A DNA stretch of 56,414 nucleotides from a methanogenic archaeon (GCA_902763685.1 CACWTF010000004.1:1-56414), one strand, 5' to 3'. Shown: positions 1 to 8,070, counted from the stretch's first letter. The notes: a model not told the origin generated them from the letters alone. Numbers and translations: made by a program.

Positions 1-627
1 CTTTCAGCGGCCAACGACAAGACCGGTGCCATGAAGGCCCTCAAGAAATCCGTGGAGGATTCGAGAGAGGTCCTTGGAAAAGAGGTGACCGAGGAAGGCC
101 TGATGTGGATGAGCCGCTGCTCAAGGGAATATGCGTTCGCATGCCACCAGGCCAACATGGGCAAGAGGAGCATGGAAGCCCTCAAGAACTCGATCAAATT
201 CTGCTCGGCCAGCAGGGACAGGTTCCCCAAGGCCTACGCCGAATCCCTTCTGGAAAGGGCGATGTTCGTCTGTGATTCCGGCATCGCCTTCCCCCCGTAC
301 CTCAGACAGGATCTGGATGAGGCGATCTCCATATTCGAGAACATCGAGTCGGAGAGATGCGACCCGCTCCTCCCCATCGCCTACTACTACCGTTCCCTCA
401 CGGGTGCGGACAAGGAGAAACTCGATACCGAGGATCTCGGCAAGGCATACGCACTGATCCGCGACGGTGCCGTGAAGGGCCACGTCCCCGATTCGGTGCT
501 CACTTCGGTGGTGGATACCTACGTCACCTACCTCGATGCCAACGACACCGGCAAAGCGGAACAGGTCCGCAGGGAGCTGGCCGAGATGGGGATCCCCGTC
601 CGTCCGATGATTAGGAAACAGGCCTGA
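1..627 (+). CDS. Helical-repeat (TPR/Sel1-like) protein, 5' end missing
   Basis: The reading frame is open from base 1 and ends at TGA 625-627. The first in-frame ATG is at 31, but LSAANDKTGA precedes it in the same frame, so the gene probably starts outside the window. The 208 visible residues are alternating amphipathic helices rich in Ala, Lys and Glu, with phrases such as GKAYALIRDGAVKGH and DTGKAEQVRRELAEMG that fit degenerate TPR or Sel1 repeats. No catalytic motif, signal peptide or membrane segment is visible. Repeats of this kind usually mediate protein-protein contact; the partner cannot be told from this fragment. Confidence 0.6.
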   Translation, partial: LSAANDKTGAMKALKKSVEDSREVLGKEVTEEGLMWMSRCSREYAFACHQANMGKRSMEALKNSIKFCSASRDRFPKAYAESLLERAMFVCDSGIAFPPYLRQDLDEAISIFENIESERCDPLLPIAYYYRSLTGADKEKLDTEDLGKAYALIRDGAVKGHVPDSVLTSVVDTYVTYLDANDTGKAEQVRRELAEMGIPVRPMIRKQA

Positions 628-680
628 ATCTGTCCGATACACATACACCGTGTCTGTTATCGAACATTTTTGCAATCATC

Positions 681-688
681 AATATATA
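681..688 (+). promoter_or_regulatory. TATA box for the ATPase/DUF4435 pair
   Basis: AATATATA lies in the short AT-rich gap after the preceding stop, about 35 bp before the ATG at 722. This is the usual archaeal spacing for a very short leader. It marks the pair as its own transcription unit. Confidence 0.45.
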
Positions 689-721
689 CTGCGATTCCGA
701 TTTCATCCGCAAGGGTTTGTC

Positions 722-1765
722 ATGCTTTCCAGGATAACCGTACAGGGACTTTTCGGCGAATTCGATTACGATCTCATACTCAAGGACGGTCCGCTGACCT
801 ATATCCACGCGCAGAACGGTAACGGCAAATCCACTCTGATGAGGCTGGTCTACAACCTCTTCCAGGGCAATCTCGAGGAGGTCAGGACCACTCCCTTCCA
901 GAGGCTCGTCCTGTACTTCGACAACGACAGCAAGCTCATAGTGCAGAACCGCAACCAGGAGCTCAGCGTACTCATGTGCCAGAACCGCCTTGAGGAGGAG
1001 CTCGACCAGGACGATATCTGCAACCTGCAGAACACGGTGTACATCGGCCCCGAGAGGCTCTACCACGTAAACGACGACGGCCGCATCGTGCCCGCCCTCG
1101 ACATCTACATGGACGAACTCTCCGCCGCGGTTCGCAGGGCGAACTCCGACAGCGAACTCAAACCCGGCAAGGATGACGGAGGCAAGTACACCGACGCAGA
1201 CCTAGATCAGATGTTCAAGAACATAGAAGCGAAGCTCGCATTCATCAGACAGGCGGGTTTCAGCCCCATCATCACCCCCGGACTCAGATTCCCGCCCACC
1301 AGGTACGAGATAGGCGAGAAGAGGGATGCCTACCGTGCCCTCGCCTTCGCTCTGAAGGACTACGTGGACAGGTACTACGAGTTCGCCGAGAGCATCGTGG
1401 TCTTCAAGGACATAGTCAACGCACTGTTCCTCAACAAGTCGGTTGACGTCAGCGAGAAGGGTATCCTCCAGGCCAGGATGGACAGGAGCGGTACCGTGAT
1501 CCCCATCAGCAAGTTCTCCTCCGGCGAGAAGCAGGTGCTCATCCTGTTCTACATACTCCTCTTCAGGACCAAGGCCCATTCCCTGGTCATCATCGACGAA
1601 CCCGAGGTCTCGCTCCATGTATCATGGCAGCAGCAGCTCGGGAAGTACATGAAGGATGTCGCAAGAGTAAGGGACCTGAGGCTGCTGGTCTCCACCCACT
1701 CCCCCTCCGTCATCCACGACGACTGGGACCTGGCGGTCGAACTCGGACAGACCAAGGCCGAATGA
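722..1765 (+). CDS. AAA/ABC-type ATPase, AriA-like (PARIS system)
   Basis: A 347-residue ATPase of the OLD/SMC-like AAA_15/AAA_21 group. Visible motifs are Walker A (QNGNGKST, residues 31-38), an ABC-type signature SSGEKQ (266-271), Walker B LVIIDEPE (288-295) and the switch histidine in STHSP (about 324-328). The middle part (about 60-250) is the insertion typical of overcoming-lysogenization-like ATPases. I chose ATG 722 because the protein then begins MLSRITVQGLFG, the usual first strand; an in-frame start at 650 would add a tail ahead of the TATA box. The stop overlaps the DUF4435 gene by ATGA. ATPase + DUF4435 is the composition of PARIS, in which AriA senses phage anti-restriction proteins and holds AriB. 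It is shorter than the AriA proteins I know of, so this is PARIS-like rather than proven. Confidence 0.75.
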   Translation: MLSRITVQGLFGEFDYDLILKDGPLTYIHAQNGNGKSTLMRLVYNLFQGNLEEVRTTPFQRLVLYFDNDSKLIVQNRNQELSVLMCQNRLEEELDQDDICNLQNTVYIGPERLYHVNDDGRIVPALDIYMDELSAAVRRANSDSELKPGKDDGGKYTDADLDQMFKNIEAKLAFIRQAGFSPIITPGLRFPPTRYEIGEKRDAYRALAFALKDYVDRYYEFAESIVVFKDIVNALFLNKSVDVSEKGILQARMDRSGTVIPISKFSSGEKQVLILFYILLFRTKAHSLVIIDEPEVSLHVSWQQQLGKYMKDVARVRDLRLLVSTHSPSVIHDDWDLAVELGQTKAE

Positions 1766-2625
1766 TGGACATGATAGAGAACATCAGTGCATCGGACATT
1801 TCCAACGAGATCTCCATGATGCGTTCCGCCTTCAGCGGGACGTTCGTCGTCGTGGAGGGAGCGACCGACAGCCGCCTCTATTCCAAATTCATCGATTCCG
1901 ATAAGGTGAGGATACTCGTCGCCCATTCCAAGAACAATGTGGTACAGTCCGTGAACGAGAGCCGCAACCGTAGGAAGGACATGAAGGTCATGGGTTTCAT
2001 CGACCGCGACATGGATCCCATGCTGGGGAGGAAACGTGCCCCGCCCATCTTCACCACGGACAAACGCGACATGGAATCCACTGTCATGGCATCCCCTGCC
2101 ATGAAGGACGTCCTGGCGGAATACGGTTCCCGCGAGAGGGTGGAATCCTTCGAGAACAGATTCGGCACCGTACAGGATGCGGTGGCGGATTCGGCCGCCC
2201 CGGTCGGGATGCTCATGTACGTATCGTACAAACGCGGTATGAACCTCTCCTTCAAGGACCTGGATTTCAGCCGTTTCATCGACAGCCGCGACATGAAGGT
2301 TGACATACACAGGATGGTGGCCGAGGTCTACAACTGCTCCATGCCCCAGTCCTACCCCAAATCCGCCATCGCGGAACTCGTGAAAGGGAGCCTGCAGGAC
2401 ATCCACGACAAATGGACGATCGCGAGGGGTCACGACGCGGTATCGGTGCTGAGGATAGGCCTCAGATCGGTCTTCGGGGAATACAACGCGAAGAACATCA
2501 CTTCCGGGGAACTCGGCGGGGCGTTACGCCTGGCCTACAGCAGGGAGTACTTCGAGAGGACCAAGCTCTTCAAGGACTCCTCGGAGTGGGCCAAAAACAA
2601 CGGCCTGGCACTTTGGTCTGCCTAA
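1762..2625 (+). CDS. DUF4435 TOPRIM-like protein, AriB-like (PARIS effector)
   Basis: A 287-residue protein starting at ATG 1762, which overlaps the ATPase stop (ATGA), so the two are translationally coupled. The N-terminal half has the DUF4435/TOPRIM layout: strand plus acidic residue in VVVEGATDSRLY (E32), then KVMGFIDRDMD (D81, D83), then a strand ending in TTDKRDMES. In characterised PARIS systems the DUF4435 subunit AriB is released by AriA and cleaves host tRNA to abort phage growth. The catalytic acidic residues expected of TOPRIM are present, so it could be active. The C-terminal 150 residues are helical with no clear motif. Alternative: the effector of another ATPase + TOPRIM anti-phage pair. 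Confidence 0.72.
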   Translation: MMDMIENISASDISNEISMMRSAFSGTFVVVEGATDSRLYSKFIDSDKVRILVAHSKNNVVQSVNESRNRRKDMKVMGFIDRDMDPMLGRKRAPPIFTTDKRDMESTVMASPAMKDVLAEYGSRERVESFENRFGTVQDAVADSAAPVGMLMYVSYKRGMNLSFKDLDFSRFIDSRDMKVDIHRMVAEVYNCSMPQSYPKSAIAELVKGSLQDIHDKWTIARGHDAVSVLRIGLRSVFGEYNAKNITSGELGGALRLAYSREYFERTKLFKDSSEWAKNNGLALWSA

Positions 2626-2667
2626 ACCTGCAATCGCTTTATTTACTTTCAGCGGGATGAGGAATAC

Positions 2668-2811
2668 ATGGCTGAACTCAACCCCAACTGCAACTGTCCG
2701 AACACCAAGTGCCCCAGGCACGGCAACTGCATGGAATGCGTAGAATTCCACAAGGCCGACGGGAAGAAGATCCCGTTCTGTCTGAGATTCATGGTCCAGG
2801 GACCGCAGTAA
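2668..2811 (+). CDS. Tiny Cys-rich putative metal-binding protein
   Basis: A 47-residue ORF (MAELNPNCNCPNTKC...MVQGPQ) ending in TAA. Its cysteines form C-x-C-x4-C-x6-C-x2-C plus a later FCLR, a pattern I associate with small cytosolic Cys-rich proteins shared by clostridia and methanogens. The pattern suggests a zinc or iron-sulfur site. It has a separate TATA-like element (CTTTATTTAC, about 2636-2645) and faces the convergent xseB gene. Its function is unknown. Confidence 0.65.
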   Translation: MAELNPNCNCPNTKCPRHGNCMECVEFHKADGKKIPFCLRFMVQGPQ

Positions 2812-2844
2812 ATCCCATTCCGGTGCCCCTAGGCACCGGGAAAA

Positions 2845-3099
2845 TCATTCCAGTTCCCTGAAATCCTCTTTCTTGAGACCGTTAGCGGTCTCCATGATGG
2901 ATTGGACCTTCCTCTCGCTCTCGTCGAGGATCTTCCTGCAGTGTTCCCTCAGAGCGACGGCATCCTCGTAGATCCTGAGACTCTCGTCCAGGTCCAGGTT
3001 CTCCTGCTCCAGCTTCTTGACGAGCTCCTCCAGACGGGTGATGCTCTCCTCGAAGGTCATGTTCTCCACATCGATCTTGGTCTGTTTCTCCTCACTCAT
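2845..3099 (-). CDS. xseB: Exodeoxyribonuclease VII small subunit
   Basis: 84 residues with the XseB signature: an N-terminal MTFEESITRLEELVKKLEQ stretch followed by LDESLRIYEDAVALREHCRKIL, which forms the two-helix hairpin that packs on the coiled coil of XseA. The length matches the family (about 70-90). The start overlaps the end of xseA by 8 bp, giving a coupled xseA-xseB operon. Together they make the enzyme that degrades single-stranded DNA to acid-soluble oligonucleotides. Confidence 0.92.
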   Translation of the reverse strand: MSEEKQTKIDVENMTFEESITRLEELVKKLEQENLDLDESLRIYEDAVALREHCRKILDESERKVQSIMETANGLKKEDFRELE

Positions 3100-4432
3100 G
3101 GTATTCCTCTTTGTCGGTGATGTCCGCCTGTATCCTTCCGTCCCTCATCCTGACGGTTATCTGCGAACCGACGGCGAGTCCTCTGACGGAGGTGACCGCA
3201 CGGCCGTCGGGACCGGCCACGAAGCTGTAGCCCCTGTCCAGGACGCTGTACGGGTTGAGGGCATCCAGCCTGGCGGAGAGGTTGGATTCCCTGTGTTCCT
3301 GTTTGGTGAGTATCGCCTTCATCCCGGGATCGACCCTGGTGAACAGCGAAGCTGATTCCGATCTCCTGCGGGATATGGATGCTTTCAATGCGAGTTCCGG
3401 CCTCTTCTCCGCGGCGGCGAAGCGGGACCTCATGCCCGATACCTTCGAATTCACCGCGGAGACCATCTTCAGCGACAGCTCGTCGATACGCATGCCCAGA
3501 TATTCGAGTCTCTCCAGTGCACGCTTGGGGGAGAGCTTCGCCTCGGCGGTGTTGAAACGTGCCCTCATCCTGTCGGTGACAGCGGACAGGGCCTTGTTGG
3601 ATCTGATGCGGAAGTCGTCTAGCTGTCTGAATATCTCCGCCTTGTCGCGGACAGCGAACTGTGCGGCGGCGGTAGGTGTGGGGGCACGCATGTCGGCGGC
3701 GAAATCCGCCAGGGTGAAATCGGTCTCGTGTCCCACCGATGAGATGACGGGGACCTCGGATGCCACTATGGCCCTGACCACGGGTTCCTCGTTGAATGCC
3801 CACAGGTCCTCCAGGGAACCGCCTCCGCGTCCCACGATGATGACGTCCACACCGACGCTGTTCAGCAATCTTATACCGTTCACGATGGACTGTGCGGCAC
3901 CCTCCCCCTGCACCTGTGCGGGTGCGAGCAGGATATCCGCGGGGTACAGCCTCTTGGTGGTGGTCAGAATATCATGGATGACCGCTCCCGTGGGGGAGGT
4001 GACCACGCCGATGGTCTTCGGGTACTGGGGGAGGGGACGCTTGCGTTCCTGTTTGAAAAGGCCCTCCGCCTCGAGCTTCTTCTTGAGTTCCTCGTACTTG
4101 AGGAACAGGTCGCCGATGCCGGATTTCTTCATGGATTCGACGATGAACTGATAGGAACCTCTCTCCACGTACATGTCGAGATGGCCGTACGCCTCGATCT
4201 TCATGGAATCCTTGGGATCGAAGTCGATACGCGATCTGGCACTCTTGAACATCACGGCACGGATCTCGCTCGAACTGTCCTTTATGGTGAAATAGCAGTG
4301 CCCGGAGGTGTACATCTTGAAATTGGAGATCTCACCGATTACCCATATCCCGTTGAGCCCAGGCGTGGCGCTGAACAGCTCCTTGACGCGGGTGTTGAGT
4401 TCGGTTACGGTAAGCCTCTCGGACATTGACAT
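3092..4432 (-). CDS. xseA: Exodeoxyribonuclease VII large subunit
   Basis: 446 residues from ATG 4432 (MSMSERLTVTELNTRVKEL); an in-frame start at 4516 would add 28 residues unlike the family. Domains in order: an N-terminal OB-fold binding single-stranded DNA (about 5-100, GIWVIGEISNF and GHCYFTIKD), the catalytic core (about 120-320) with VVTSPTGAVIHDI, VGRGGGSLEDLWAFNEE and SSVGHETDFTLAD, then a long charged coiled coil (about 300-400) for XseB, and a C-terminal tail (LDRGYSFV). This is a bacterial-type enzyme that is patchy in archaea, so horizontal acquisition is likely. Confidence 0.93.
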   Translation of the reverse strand: MSMSERLTVTELNTRVKELFSATPGLNGIWVIGEISNFKMYTSGHCYFTIKDSSSEIRAVMFKSARSRIDFDPKDSMKIEAYGHLDMYVERGSYQFIVESMKKSGIGDLFLKYEELKKKLEAEGLFKQERKRPLPQYPKTIGVVTSPTGAVIHDILTTTKRLYPADILLAPAQVQGEGAAQSIVNGIRLLNSVGVDVIIVGRGGGSLEDLWAFNEEPVVRAIVASEVPVISSVGHETDFTLADFAADMRAPTPTAAAQFAVRDKAEIFRQLDDFRIRSNKALSAVTDRMRARFNTAEAKLSPKRALERLEYLGMRIDELSLKMVSAVNSKVSGMRSRFAAAEKRPELALKASISRRRSESASLFTRVDPGMKAILTKQEHRESNLSARLDALNPYSVLDRGYSFVAGPDGRAVTSVRGLAVGSQITVRMRDGRIQADITDKEEYHE

Positions 4433-4873
4433 GGGGGAAGCGATACGGATAGATAAGGGCTGGCGCGTTATACTCTGCCATCGGCTGTTGAAGGGATTAG
4501 AGTCGGCATTATCCAAATACCTTGGATTTTGTCGACTGACAATTTACGAGGCGATAGAAATCGGAAATTAGTAAAGACCAAAATGGTTGGATTTTTGTCA
4601 AAATGGGGGGTCAAAAAGGTTGGATTTTTGTCAAAATGGGGGGTCAAAAAGGTTGGATTTTTGTCAAACGTAACATACCCAGACATGAATAATCCGACAC
4701 TGTTCAAGACATCAAAAATGATACGTCAAAACAAGGAATACAGGCGCGGAATTGTGAAAAATCTTATGCACTTATAGCCGGAAAAAACACATCAGGTCGG
4801 CTATAGATTAACACGTATTCGGATTTTTGACTAAGCCAAAAAATTCAAAACAAGAGCTGAGAATCCTCCCCTC
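4433..4873. other. 441-bp intergenic region, AT-rich with repeats
   Basis: This gap between divergently oriented xseA (minus) and the thioesterase gene (plus) is clearly more AT-rich than its surroundings. It holds the 33-bp tandem repeat at 4585-4668 and an inverted repeat TATAGCCG (4773-4780) / CGGCTATA (4798-4805) with a 17-bp spacer, which could be an operator or terminator near the thioesterase promoter. Open frames exist on both strands across the repeat because its period is a multiple of three; I do not regard either as a proven gene. Confidence 0.6.
4585..4668. repeat. 33-bp direct tandem repeat, about 2.5 copies
   Basis: The unit begins GGTTGGATTTTTGTC and ends GGGGGGTCAAAAA. Copies are 4585-4617 and 4618-4650 (identical), then a partial copy 4651-4668. 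Copies are adjacent with no unique spacer, so this is not CRISPR. Read on the minus strand it would encode an 11-residue repeat (FDKNPTFLTPH). Perfect identity between copies suggests recent expansion. Confidence 0.85.
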
Positions 4874-5302
4874 ATGGAAAAACCCGCCTTCGTTTCCGAC
4901 GACTGCCTCCCCTTCATGGACAACATCTCCGACATGCTCAGCGCACCGTACTTCGTGGAGAACAGGACGGAAGCCGTGAGCATCAGCAGGGATTCGGTGG
5001 AGATCAGGAAACCGATCCTTCCGAAGGACAGGAACAGCAACGGATTCTGGCACGGCGGCACCATCTACGGGGTCATGGATCACGCGTTCGCCATCATCTG
5101 CAACATCGAGGGTCACGCGGTGGGACAGAGCACCAACCTCAACTACTACCGCCCCGGCCGCGGAGATATGATAACAGCGAAGGCGAGGTTCATCAACACC
5201 TCCCGCTCCCTCTACTACGTGTACGTGGAGGCTTTCGACGGCGAGAAGCTCATCGCCTCCGGGATCTTCACCTCGTTCAGGCTGCAGGAAGTGCACGGCT
5301 GA
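4874..5302 (+). CDS. PaaI-type hotdog-fold thioesterase
   Basis: 142 residues with the single-hotdog fold of the PaaI/YbgC group. The FWHGGTIYGVMDHAFA stretch (about 59-73) holds the HGG turn and the acidic residue (D69) at the head of the central helix, followed by strands VGQSTNLNYYRPGRG and ITAKARFINTSR. Such enzymes hydrolyse acyl-CoA thioesters, often with aryl acyl groups, and work as dimers or tetramers in the cytosol. It stands alone, so the substrate cannot be inferred. Confidence 0.85.
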   Translation: MEKPAFVSDDCLPFMDNISDMLSAPYFVENRTEAVSISRDSVEIRKPILPKDRNSNGFWHGGTIYGVMDHAFAIICNIEGHAVGQSTNLNYYRPGRGDMITAKARFINTSRSLYYVYVEAFDGEKLIASGIFTSFRLQEVHG

Positions 5303-5337
5303 AGGGAATCCTCCCGGAACCCCATATATAGCAAACA

Positions 5338-5353
5338 CTCGAACATGTTCGAG
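5338..5353. promoter_or_regulatory. 16-bp perfect palindrome downstream of a TATA box
   Basis: CTCGAACATGTTCGAG is fully self-complementary. It lies 8 bp after the TATA-like CCATATATA (5322-5330), the place where a repressor would block transcription start on the plus strand. The next gene, galE, starts 170 bp further on, so the promoter would make either a long galE leader or a separate RNA. Confidence 0.45.
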
Positions 5354-5426
5354 GGGTTAGCCTTTTATTTATTGACCGATTACTTCGCCCATCGCCTGGG
5401 TTCTTTACCATTCGTACCAGGTGCTA

Positions 5427-5470
5427 GGCCGCCCCAGATGTTCTCAAGTCATCTGTATGTCGGGGCGGCC
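5427..5470 (+). other. GC-rich hairpin with nested stem in the galE upstream region
   Basis: GGCCGCCCC (5427-5435) pairs perfectly with GGGGCGGCC (5462-5470). Within the loop, AGATG (5436-5440) pairs with CATCT (5450-5454). The hairpin ends 52 bp before the galE start and is not followed by a T run, so it is not a simple terminator. It may be part of a structured leader or a small RNA transcribed from the TATA box near 5322. I recognise no known riboswitch. Confidence 0.4.
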
Positions 5471-5522
5471 GAACAAGTTTCTCGGCAAAAGCATTAACAA
5501 CCCGCTATCCATCCGTATCCTC

Positions 5523-6530
5523 ATGGCAATCCTGGTCACCGGAGGAGAAGGCTACATCGGTTCGCATTGCGTTATCGCACTCATGGACGCGGGTTACGAC
5601 ACCGTCGTGTTCGACAACGAGTCCACAGGCTTCGCCTCCACCGGGAGGATCCTCTCCGGGATCGGATCGAAAGGGAAGCTCCTGGGCATCATGAAGGGAG
5701 ACCTCCTAGAAAGGAAGGACCTCGATGCCGTCTTCTCCCGGTACGACATAGATGCGGCGATCCACTTCGCGGCGTTCTCGCAGGTGGCGGAATCCATGGG
5801 CGACCCCGCCAAGTACTACAGGAACAACGTCGGCGGCACCATGAACCTCCTCGACGCCATGAAGGACCACGGAGTGAAACGGATCGTGTTCTCCTCCACC
5901 GCCGCCACCTACGGCGAACCCGAATACGTTCCCATCGACGAGAAGCATCCCCAGAACCCCATCAACCCCTACGGCAGGACCAAGCTCGACATCGAGTACA
6001 TGATGGACGACTACGACCGTGCCTACGGTATAAAATCAGTGAGGCTGAGGTACTTCAACGTGGCCGGTGCGGACACCCTCGGAAGGGTTGGCGAATGCCA
6101 CGACCCCGAGACCCACCTCATCCCCAACATCCTCAAATCCACCTTCGGCGACGGAAGGACCTTCCGCATGTTCGGTACCGACTACCCCACCAGGGACGGC
6201 ACCTGCGTGAGGGACTACGTCAATGTGGAAGACCTCGCCGATGCACACATCCTCGCCCTGAAATACCTAGAGAACGGGGGAAAGACGGATTTCTTCAACC
6301 TCGGTACCAACGAGGGTTCCACCGTGAAGGAAGTGTTCGCCGTCTGCGAGAAGGTCACCGGGAAGAAGATCCCAGTATCCGAGGAAGGGAGACGTCCCGG
6401 CGACCCCGCCACGCTCGTCGCCGACAACAAGAAGGCCAGGGCCGTACTGGGCTGGGCCCCCTCGCGTACCCTTGAACATTCCGTAAAAACCGCATACGAC
6501 TGGGAAGTCCGCAGAAGAAGCGAATGTTAA
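5523..6530 (+). CDS. galE: UDP-glucose 4-epimerase
   Basis: 335 residues from ATG 5523 (MAILVTGGEGYIGSH); an in-frame start at 5421 lies inside the hairpin region and adds non-family residues. This is an extended short-chain dehydrogenase: NAD-binding GGEGYIG (7-13), active-site STAA (125-128) and the Y-x3-K pair in NPYGRTK (Y150, K154), then the RYFNVAGAD and VRDYVNVEDLADAH stretches that are diagnostic of GalE. It interconverts UDP-glucose and UDP-galactose for glycan synthesis. The length is normal for the family. Confidence 0.93.
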   Translation: MAILVTGGEGYIGSHCVIALMDAGYDTVVFDNESTGFASTGRILSGIGSKGKLLGIMKGDLLERKDLDAVFSRYDIDAAIHFAAFSQVAESMGDPAKYYRNNVGGTMNLLDAMKDHGVKRIVFSSTAATYGEPEYVPIDEKHPQNPINPYGRTKLDIEYMMDDYDRAYGIKSVRLRYFNVAGADTLGRVGECHDPETHLIPNILKSTFGDGRTFRMFGTDYPTRDGTCVRDYVNVEDLADAHILALKYLENGGKTDFFNLGTNEGSTVKEVFAVCEKVTGKKIPVSEEGRRPGDPATLVADNKKARAVLGWAPSRTLEHSVKTAYDWEVRRRSEC

Positions 6531-6641
6531 GAGGGATAAAACCTTCATTTCCTGCGGAATCCGCCTTTGTCTAAATCTTGTCGGCGAATCGGATTTATAC
6601 GGTGAGCCTGTGGGAGTCGTAATTAAAAGAGGTTCTAATTA

Positions 6642-7004
6642 ATGGCTAACGAAAAAGGACTCACAATGGCAGCTTCCGTAGGGAAGAACTTCGCCAATGT
6701 TTACGTCTCCGAATATTTCGAGGAAGTCGACCGTACCATCGTCACCGTCTTCTTCGAGGACAAAGGTGTGGAATACAAGCACTTCACGTTCGTCCTCGGA
6801 ACCGGCAAGACCCGTGTCACCCTCACCGACCTCGGAGCAGGCAAATACAACTGCTACGCGATCCAGTTCTCCGGCGAGGAGAAGATCGAATCCAGCATCT
6901 CGTTCAGGATCAGCGAGTACGACAACGTCGACACCGGACTCGACATCCAGGCTCTGAAGGAGAGCGTGGACGAGCTCAGGGAAGCTGTCGCAAAGAAACT
7001 CTGA
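6642..7004 (+). CDS. Hypothetical protein, beta-sandwich plus coiled coil
   Basis: 120 residues. Residues about 15-90 alternate short strands (TIVTVFFEDKG, KHFTFVLGTGKTRVTL, KYNCYAIQFSGEEK, SSISFRISEY) as in a fibronectin-like sandwich. The last 25 residues form a helix (LDIQALKESVDELREAVAKKL) likely to coil. There is no signal peptide. A GAGG element precedes ATG 6642 by about 9 nt and a terminator follows, so it is a single-gene unit. I do not recognise the family. Confidence 0.75.
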   Translation: MANEKGLTMAASVGKNFANVYVSEYFEEVDRTIVTVFFEDKGVEYKHFTFVLGTGKTRVTLTDLGAGKYNCYAIQFSGEEKIESSISFRISEYDNVDTGLDIQALKESVDELREAVAKKL

Positions 7005-7015
7005 AACCCTTCACC

Positions 7016-7037
7016 GGGCCTTCGGGCCCAATTTTTT
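7016..7037 (+). terminator. Intrinsic terminator
   Basis: The stem GGGCC-TTCG-GGCCC (7016-7029) with a UUCG-type tetraloop is followed by six T (7032-7037). It closes the hypothetical gene ending at 7004 and also separates it from the convergent antiporter gene. Confidence 0.8.
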
Positions 7038-7039
7038 CT

Positions 7040-7996
7040 TCAAGCCAACGAAGGCATGCAGGCGAGGACCGCTATGTATGCGACGTAAACGACCAGGAAC
7101 ATCATTCCCGCCGTACGGTTGATCTCGTTCTTCCTGTAGACGAAGGCGTACATCATCAGCGACAGGAGGATCATCACCGGCAGGTGGATCATCAGGACGT
7201 TGGATGCCACGGGGATGTCCACGAGGCAGGCTCCGGTACCCAGGACCACGGTCGCGTTGAACACGTTGCTCCCGACGATATTGCTAACCGCGAGGTCACT
7301 CTCACCGCGTTTGGCCGAAAGGGCACAGATGCAGATCTCAGGCAGGGAGGTGCCGATGGCGACGATGATCAGTCCCACCATGAAGTCGGAGATGCCGATC
7401 ATATGTGCGAGTTCGGTGGCACCGTCGACGAAGAAGGTCGCTCCGTAGTAAAGGAGCACGAGACCTATCGCGATGAGTGCTATGAGTACGGGGTAGGAGG
7501 TATCGTCGCCGGTCCCCTCGGCCTCCGAGGCGTAGGATTTCTGACCCTCTTTGTCGTTGACCTTGGTCCTGTAAACGATGTACACGAACGCGATCAGGAT
7601 GGCGATGAGCATGATTCCGAAAGGCAGTCCAATGGTCCCGGTGAACGCAAGTGCCAGCAGCAGGAATGCGGTACCGACCATGGTGACGATCTCGATCTTC
7701 ATCGCCTTGTATACCGCCGCTAAGGGACAGATTATCGCCGCCACACCGATGGCGACGCCCACGTTCACGATGTTACTACCGATCACATTCCCCAAAATTA
7801 TTCCCGGGGTCTTCGTGCTCACGATGGAGGTGATGATCTCGGGTGCGGACGAACCGAATGCGATGACGGTCAGTCCCACGACGAAGGGTGCGATACCGAG
7901 TTTCAGCGCGAGTTTCTTAGAACCGTCGACCAGCCAGTCGGAACCGAAATAGAGCATGACGATGCCGACAGGTATACCGAGAAGCACCCAATCCAT
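7040..7996 (-). CDS. Sodium/calcium exchanger family (CaCA) membrane antiporter
   Basis: 318 residues, about ten membrane segments in two inverted halves. Each half has the alpha-repeat signature: GLTVIAFGSSAPEI (41-54, with GSSAPE) and GLIIVAIGTSLPEI (208-221, with GTSLPE), plus the paired VIGSN and IVGSN stretches. A charged loop (about 143-168) separates the halves. This is the YrbG-like prokaryotic branch, which exchanges Na+ or H+ for Ca2+ or related cations across the cytoplasmic membrane. The gene is divergent from the ABC-F gene with a 74-bp shared promoter gap. Confidence 0.9.
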   Translation of the reverse strand: MDWVLLGIPVGIVMLYFGSDWLVDGSKKLALKLGIAPFVVGLTVIAFGSSAPEIITSIVSTKTPGIILGNVIGSNIVNVGVAIGVAAIICPLAAVYKAMKIEIVTMVGTAFLLLALAFTGTIGLPFGIMLIAILIAFVYIVYRTKVNDKEGQKSYASEAEGTGDDTSYPVLIALIAIGLVLLYYGATFFVDGATELAHMIGISDFMVGLIIVAIGTSLPEICICALSAKRGESDLAVSNIVGSNVFNATVVLGTGACLVDIPVASNVLMIHLPVMILLSLMMYAFVYRKNEINRTAGMMFLVVYVAYIAVLACMPSLA

Positions 7997-8070
7997 ACAT
8001 GGGACATATGGAACTACGATAAAAAACTGACATAATCGATTATTAACATGAGTGGTTTACCCCTAGCATC

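Noticed and set aside
4585-4668. CRISPR array
   Set aside because: The repeats are directly adjacent with no unique spacers, only 2.5 copies, and no cas genes are in the window.
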